This document shows positions 58,040 to 64,000 of a stretch of DNA of 64,000 bases, piece by piece; position 1 is the first letter of the stretch; every line of letters starts with the position of its first letter. Under the pieces are notes generated by a model, which was given only the letters and a program-made list of their open reading frames with translations, searched no databases and was not told the DNA's origin. Where the stretch lies: assembly GCF_032854445.1 (NCBI RefSeq), contig NC_088305.1, positions 4,319,152 to 4,383,151 of the forward strand, given 5' to 3'. A program made the position numbers and the translations under genes. This DNA is from Liolophura sinensis (taxonomy: Eukaryota; Mollusca; Polyplacophora; Chitonida; Chitonidae).

Positions 58040-61000
58040 TAACATATAGGCCCAGTTCATAGACATGATACCGCAACATATAAGCCCAGTTCATACACAT
58101 GATACTGTCACATATAAGACCAGTTAATATACATGATACTGTAACATAAAGGTCCAGTTCACAGACATGATACTGTAACAAATAAGCCCAGTTCATACAG
58201 ATAATACTGTGACATATAAGCCCAGTTAATACAAATGATACTGTAACCTCAAAGCTCAATTCATACACACAATACTGTACTATATAAGCCCAGTTCATAC
58301 ACATGATACTGTGGCTTATAAGCCCAGTTCATACAAATGACACTGTAACATAAGCCCAATTCATATACATGATACTGTAACACATACTTCCACTTCATAC
58401 ACATGATACTGTAACACATACTTCCACTTCATACACATGATACTGTAGCATATACTTCCACTTCATACACATGATACTGTAACATATACTTCCACTTCAT
58501 ACACATGATACTGTAACACATAATTCTACTTCATACATATGATACTGTAACATATACTTCCACTTCATACACATGACACTGTAACATATACTTCCACTTC
58601 ATACACATGATACTGTAACATATACTTCCACTTCATACACATGATACTGTAACACATACTTCCACTTCATACACATGATACTGTAGCATATACTTCCACT
58701 TCATACACATGATACTGTAACATATACTTCCACTTCATACACATGATACTGTAACACATACTTCTACTTCATACATATGATACTGTAACATATACTTCCA
58801 CTTCATACACATGATACTGTAACATATACTTCCACTTCATACACATGATACTGTAACATATACTTCCACTTCATACACATGATACTGTAACATATACTTC
58901 CACTTCATACACATGATACTGTAACATATACTTCCACTTCATACACATGATACTGTAACACATACTTCCACTTCATACATATGATACTGTAACATATACT
59001 TCCACTTCATACACATGACACTGTAACATATACTTCCACTTCATACACATGATACTGTAACATATACTTCCACTTCATACACATGATACTGTAACATATA
59101 CTTCCACTTCATACACATGATACTGTAACATATACTTCCACTTCATACACATGGTACTGTAACATATACTTCCACTTCATACACATGATACTGTAACATA
59201 TACTTCCACTTCATACACATGATACTGTAACACATACTTCCACTTCATACACATGACACTGCAACATATACTTCTACTTCATACACATGATACTGTAACA
59301 TATACTTCCACTTCATACACATGATACTGTAACACATACTTCCACTTCATACACATCACACTGCAACATATACTTCTACTTCATACACATGACACTGCAA
59401 CATATACTTCCACTTCATACACATGACACTGCAACATATACTTCCACTTCATACACATGATACTGTAACATATACTTCCACTTCATACACATGATACTGT
59501 AACACATACTTCCACTTCATACACATGACACTGCAACATATACTTCTACTTCATACACATGATACTGTAGCACATACTTCCACTTCATACACATGATACT
59601 GTAACACATACTTTCACTTCATACACATGATACTGTAACATATACTTCCACTTCATACACATGATACTGTAGCACATACTTCCACTTCATACACATGATA
59701 CTGCAACATATACTTCTACTTCATACACATGACACTGCAACATATACTTCCACTTCATACACATGACACTGCAACATATACTTCCACTTCATACATATGA
59801 TACTGTAGCATATACTTCCACTTCATACATATGATACTGTAGCATATACTTCCACTTCATACACATGATACTGTAACATATACTTCCACTTCATACACAT
59901 GATACTGTAACACATACTTCCACTTCATACACATGACACTGCAACATATACTTCTACTTCATACACATGACACTGCAACATATACTTCCACTTCATACAC
60001 ATGACACTGCAACATATACTTCCACTTCATACACATGATACTGTAACATACACTTCCACTTCATACACATGATACTGTAACACATACTTCCACTTCATAC
60101 ACATGACACTGCAACATATACTTCTACTTCATACACATTATACTGTAGCACATACTTCCACTTCATACACATGATACTGTAGCATATACTTCCACTTCAT
60201 ACACATGATACTGTAACATATACTTCCACTTCATACACATGATACTGTAACACATACTTCTACTTCATACATATGATACTGTAACATATACTTCCACTTC
60301 ATACACATGACACTGTAACATATACTTCCACTTCATACACATGATACTGTAACATATACTTCCACTTCATACACATGGTACTGTAACATATACTTCCACT
60401 TCATACACATGATACTGTAACACATACTTCCACTTCATACACATGACACTGCAACATATACTTCTACTTCATACACATTATACTGTAGCACATACTTTCA
60501 CTTCATACACATGATACTGTAACATATACTTCCACTTCATACACATGATACTGTAGCACATACTTCCACTTCATACACATGATACTGCAACATATACTTC
60601 TACTTCATACACATGACACTGCAATATATACTTCCACTTCATACACATGACACTGCAACATATACTTCCACTTCATACACATGATACTGTAGCATATACT
60701 TCCACTTCATACATATGATACTGTAGCATATACTTCCACTTCATACACATGATACTGTAACATATACTTCCACTTCATACACATGATACTGTAACACATA
60801 CTTCTACTTCATACATATGATACTGTAACATATACTTCCACTTCATACACATGATACTGTAACATATACTTCCACTTCATACACATGATACTGTAGCACA
60901 TACTTCCACTTCATACACATGATACTGTAACACATACTTTCACTTCATACACATGATACTGTAACATATACTTCAACTTCATACACATGATACTGTAGCA

Positions 61001-63930
61001 CATACTTCCACTTCATACACATGATACTGTAACATATACTTCTACTTCATACACATGACACTGCAACATATACTTCCACTTCATACACATGACACTGCAA
61101 CATATACTTCCACTTTATACATATGATACTGTAGCATATACTTCAACTTCATACACATGATACTGTAGCATATACTTCCACTTCATACACATGATACTGT
61201 AACATATACTTCCACTTCATACACATGATACTGTAACACATACTTTCACTTCATACACATGATACTGTAACATATACTTCCACTTCATACACATGATACT
61301 GTAGCACATACTTCCACTTCATACACATGATACTGTAACATATACTTCTACTTCATACACATGACACTGCAACATATACTTCCACTTCATACACATGGCA
61401 CTGCAACATATACTTCCACTTTATACATATGATACTGTAGCATATACTTCCACTTCATACATATGATACTGTAGCATATACTTCCACTTCATACACATGA
61501 TACTGTAACATATACTTCCACTTCATACACATGATACTGTAACACATACTTCCACTTCATACACATGACACTGCAACATATACTTCTACTTCATACACAT
61601 GATACTGTAACATATACTTCCACTTCATACACATGATACTGTAACACATACTTTCCACTTCATACACATGACACTGCAACATATACTTCTACTTCATACA
61701 CATGACACTGCAGCATATACTTCCACTTCATACACATGACACTGCAACATATACTTCCACTTCATACATATGATACTGTAGCATATACTTCCACTTCATA
61801 CACATGATACTGTAGCACATACTTCCACTTCATACACATGATACTGCAACATATACTTCTACTTCATACACATGACACTGCAATATATACTTCCACTTCA
61901 TACACATGACACTGCAACATATACTTCCACTTCATACACATGATACTGTAGCATATACTTCCACTTCATACATATGATACTGTAGCATATACTTCCACTT
62001 CATACACATGATACTGTAACATATACTTCCACTTCATACACATGATACTGTAACACATACTTCTACTTCATACATATGATACTGTAACATATACTTCCAC
62101 TTCATACACATGATACTGTAACATATACTTCCACTTCATACACATGATACTGTAGCACATACTTCCACTTCATACACATGATACTGTAACACATACTTTC
62201 ACTTCATACACATGATACTGTAACATATACTTCAACTTCATACACATGATACTGTAGCACATACTTCCACTTCATACACATGATACTGTAACATATACTT
62301 CTACTTCATACACATGACACTGCAACATATACTTCCACTTCATACACATGACACTGCAACATATACTTCCACTTTATACATATGATACTGTAGCATATAC
62401 TTCCACTTCATACATATGATACTGTAGCATATACTTCCACTTCATACACATGATACTGTAACATATACTTCCACTTCATACACATGATACTGTAACACAT
62501 ACTTCCACTTCATACACATGACACTGCAACATATACTTCTACTTCATACACATGATACTGTAACATATACTTCCACTTCATACACATGATACTGTAACAC
62601 ATACTTCCACTTCATACACATGACACTGCAACATATACTTCTACTTCATACACATGACACTGCAGCATATACTTCCACTTCATACACATGACACTGCAAC
62701 ATATACTTCCACTTCATACATATGATACTGTAGCATATACTTCCACTTCATACATATGATACTGTAGCATATACTTCCACTTCATACACATGATACTGTA
62801 ACATATACTTCCACTTCATACACATGATACTGTAACACATACTTCCACTTCATACACATGACACTGCAACATATACTTCTACTTCATACACATGACACTG
62901 CAACATATACTTCCACTTCATACACATGACACTGCAACATATACTTCCACTTCATACACATGATACTGTAACATATACTTCCACTTCATACACATTATAC
63001 TGTAGCACATACTTCCACTTCATACACATGATACTGTAACATATACTTCCACTTCATACACATGACACTGCAACATATACTTCCACTTCATACATATGAT
63101 ACTGTAGCATATACTTCCACTTCATACATATGATACTGTAACATATACTTCCACTTCATACACATGATACTGTAACACATACTTCCACTTCATACACATG
63201 ACACTGCAACATATACTTCTACTTCATACACATTATACTGTAGCACATACTTTCACTTCATACACATGATACTGTAACATATACTTCCACTTCATACACA
63301 TGATACTGTAGCACATACTTCCACTTCATACACATGATACTGCAACATATACTTCTACTTCATACACATGACACTGCAATATATACTTCCACTTCATACA
63401 CATGACACTGCAACATATACTTCCACTTCATACACATGATACTGTAGCATATACTTCCACTTCATACATATGATACTGTAGCATATACTTCCACTTCATA
63501 CACATGATACTGTAACATATACTTCCACTTCATACACATGATACTGTAACACATACTTCCACTTCATACACATGACACTGTAACATATACTTCCACTTCA
63601 TACACATGATACTGTAACACATACTTCCACTTCATACACATGACACTGCAACATATACTTCTACTTCATACACATTATACTGTAGCACATACTTTCACTT
63701 CATACACATGATACTGTAACATATACTTCCACTTCATACACATGATACTGTAGCACATACTTCCACTTCATACACATGATACTGTAACATATACTTCTAC
63801 TTCATACACATGATATTGTGGCATATACTTCCACTTCATACACATGATACTGTAGCATATACTTCCACTTCATACACATGATACTGTAACATATACTTCC
63901 AGTTCAGATGCTGTGACATATATGTTCAGT
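58040..63930. repeat. CERKL: 34-bp minisatellite, about 170 units, seeded on a CERKL splice acceptor
   Basis: On the minus strand every unit includes TATATGTTACAG|TATC or a close variant (GCTACAG, GTTGCAG), copying the junction of the exon at 58036 (TATATGTTACAG|TATTGTGTGTAT). The first nine or so units (58040-58385) are diverged and carry GGGCTTA-type spacers; beyond them the units are nearly identical and carry CTTCCACTTC. Spacing stays 34 bp over kilobases, and variant combinations recur as higher-order blocks. Confidence 0.95.
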
Positions 63931-64000
63931 CTACACACATCACACTGTATAAACATAAAACACATCCTGACCATACACCTGCATCTATACCATATTCCTA

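Noticed and set aside
58040-63930. CRISPR-like regular repeat
   Set aside because: Contiguous 34-bp units without unique spacers, in an animal intron; a minisatellite.

Overview
The window is eukaryotic nuclear DNA from an animal. It has small coding exons separated by long introns with GT-AG splice sites, many dispersed tRNA-headed SINEs, microsatellites and kilobase-scale minisatellites. The SINE style, intron structure and gene types suggest a marine lophotrochozoan such as a mollusc, but that is inference; nothing here fixes the species.

Three protein-coding loci can be supported. (1) A secreted animal haem peroxidase lies on the minus strand. Fourteen coding exons can be chained in phase from an ATG at 28572 to a TAG at 3662, giving about 720 codons. 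The first exon carries only the ATG and two more bases and lies 11 kb upstream of the second, next to a TATA box and a cluster of GATA sites. Exon 12 carries a one-base insertion that stops the frame at codon 651. A diverged partial copy of the same exon end, 150 bp away, lacks the insertion. (2) The C-terminal part of a ceramide kinase-like gene (CERKL family) lies on the minus strand: eight in-phase exons from 58036 down to 47743, 447 codons. Its N-terminal exons lie beyond the right edge, and a short final exon was not found. (3) Two plus-strand exons at 45502-46121 encode most of a BEN domain, tail to tail with CERKL; no further exons of this locus were recognised.

The most unusual feature is inside the CERKL gene. 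Two neighbouring introns each hold a large tandem array on the upstream side of the next exon: 24 units of 79 bp at 55877-57720, and about 170 units of 34 bp at 58040-63930. Each array starts exactly at the exon's 3' splice junction, and each unit is a copy of that junction (intron end plus the first 12-17 exon bases). Thus the real acceptor is preceded by dozens to hundreds of decoy acceptors.

Layout: 1-3423, downstream of the peroxidase (SINEs and TA repeats). 3424-28720, peroxidase gene, with an 11-kb intron 1 (17463-28567) holding SINEs and two minisatellites. 28760-41000, intergenic with SINEs, tRNA-like heads and small inverted-repeat elements, no gene seen. 41000-45300, successive minisatellites. 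45502-46121, BEN exons. 46830-47345, another minisatellite. 47743-64000, CERKL exons and introns. Many apparent ORFs in the arrays exist only because the repeat units are multiples of 3 (24, 51, 75 bp).
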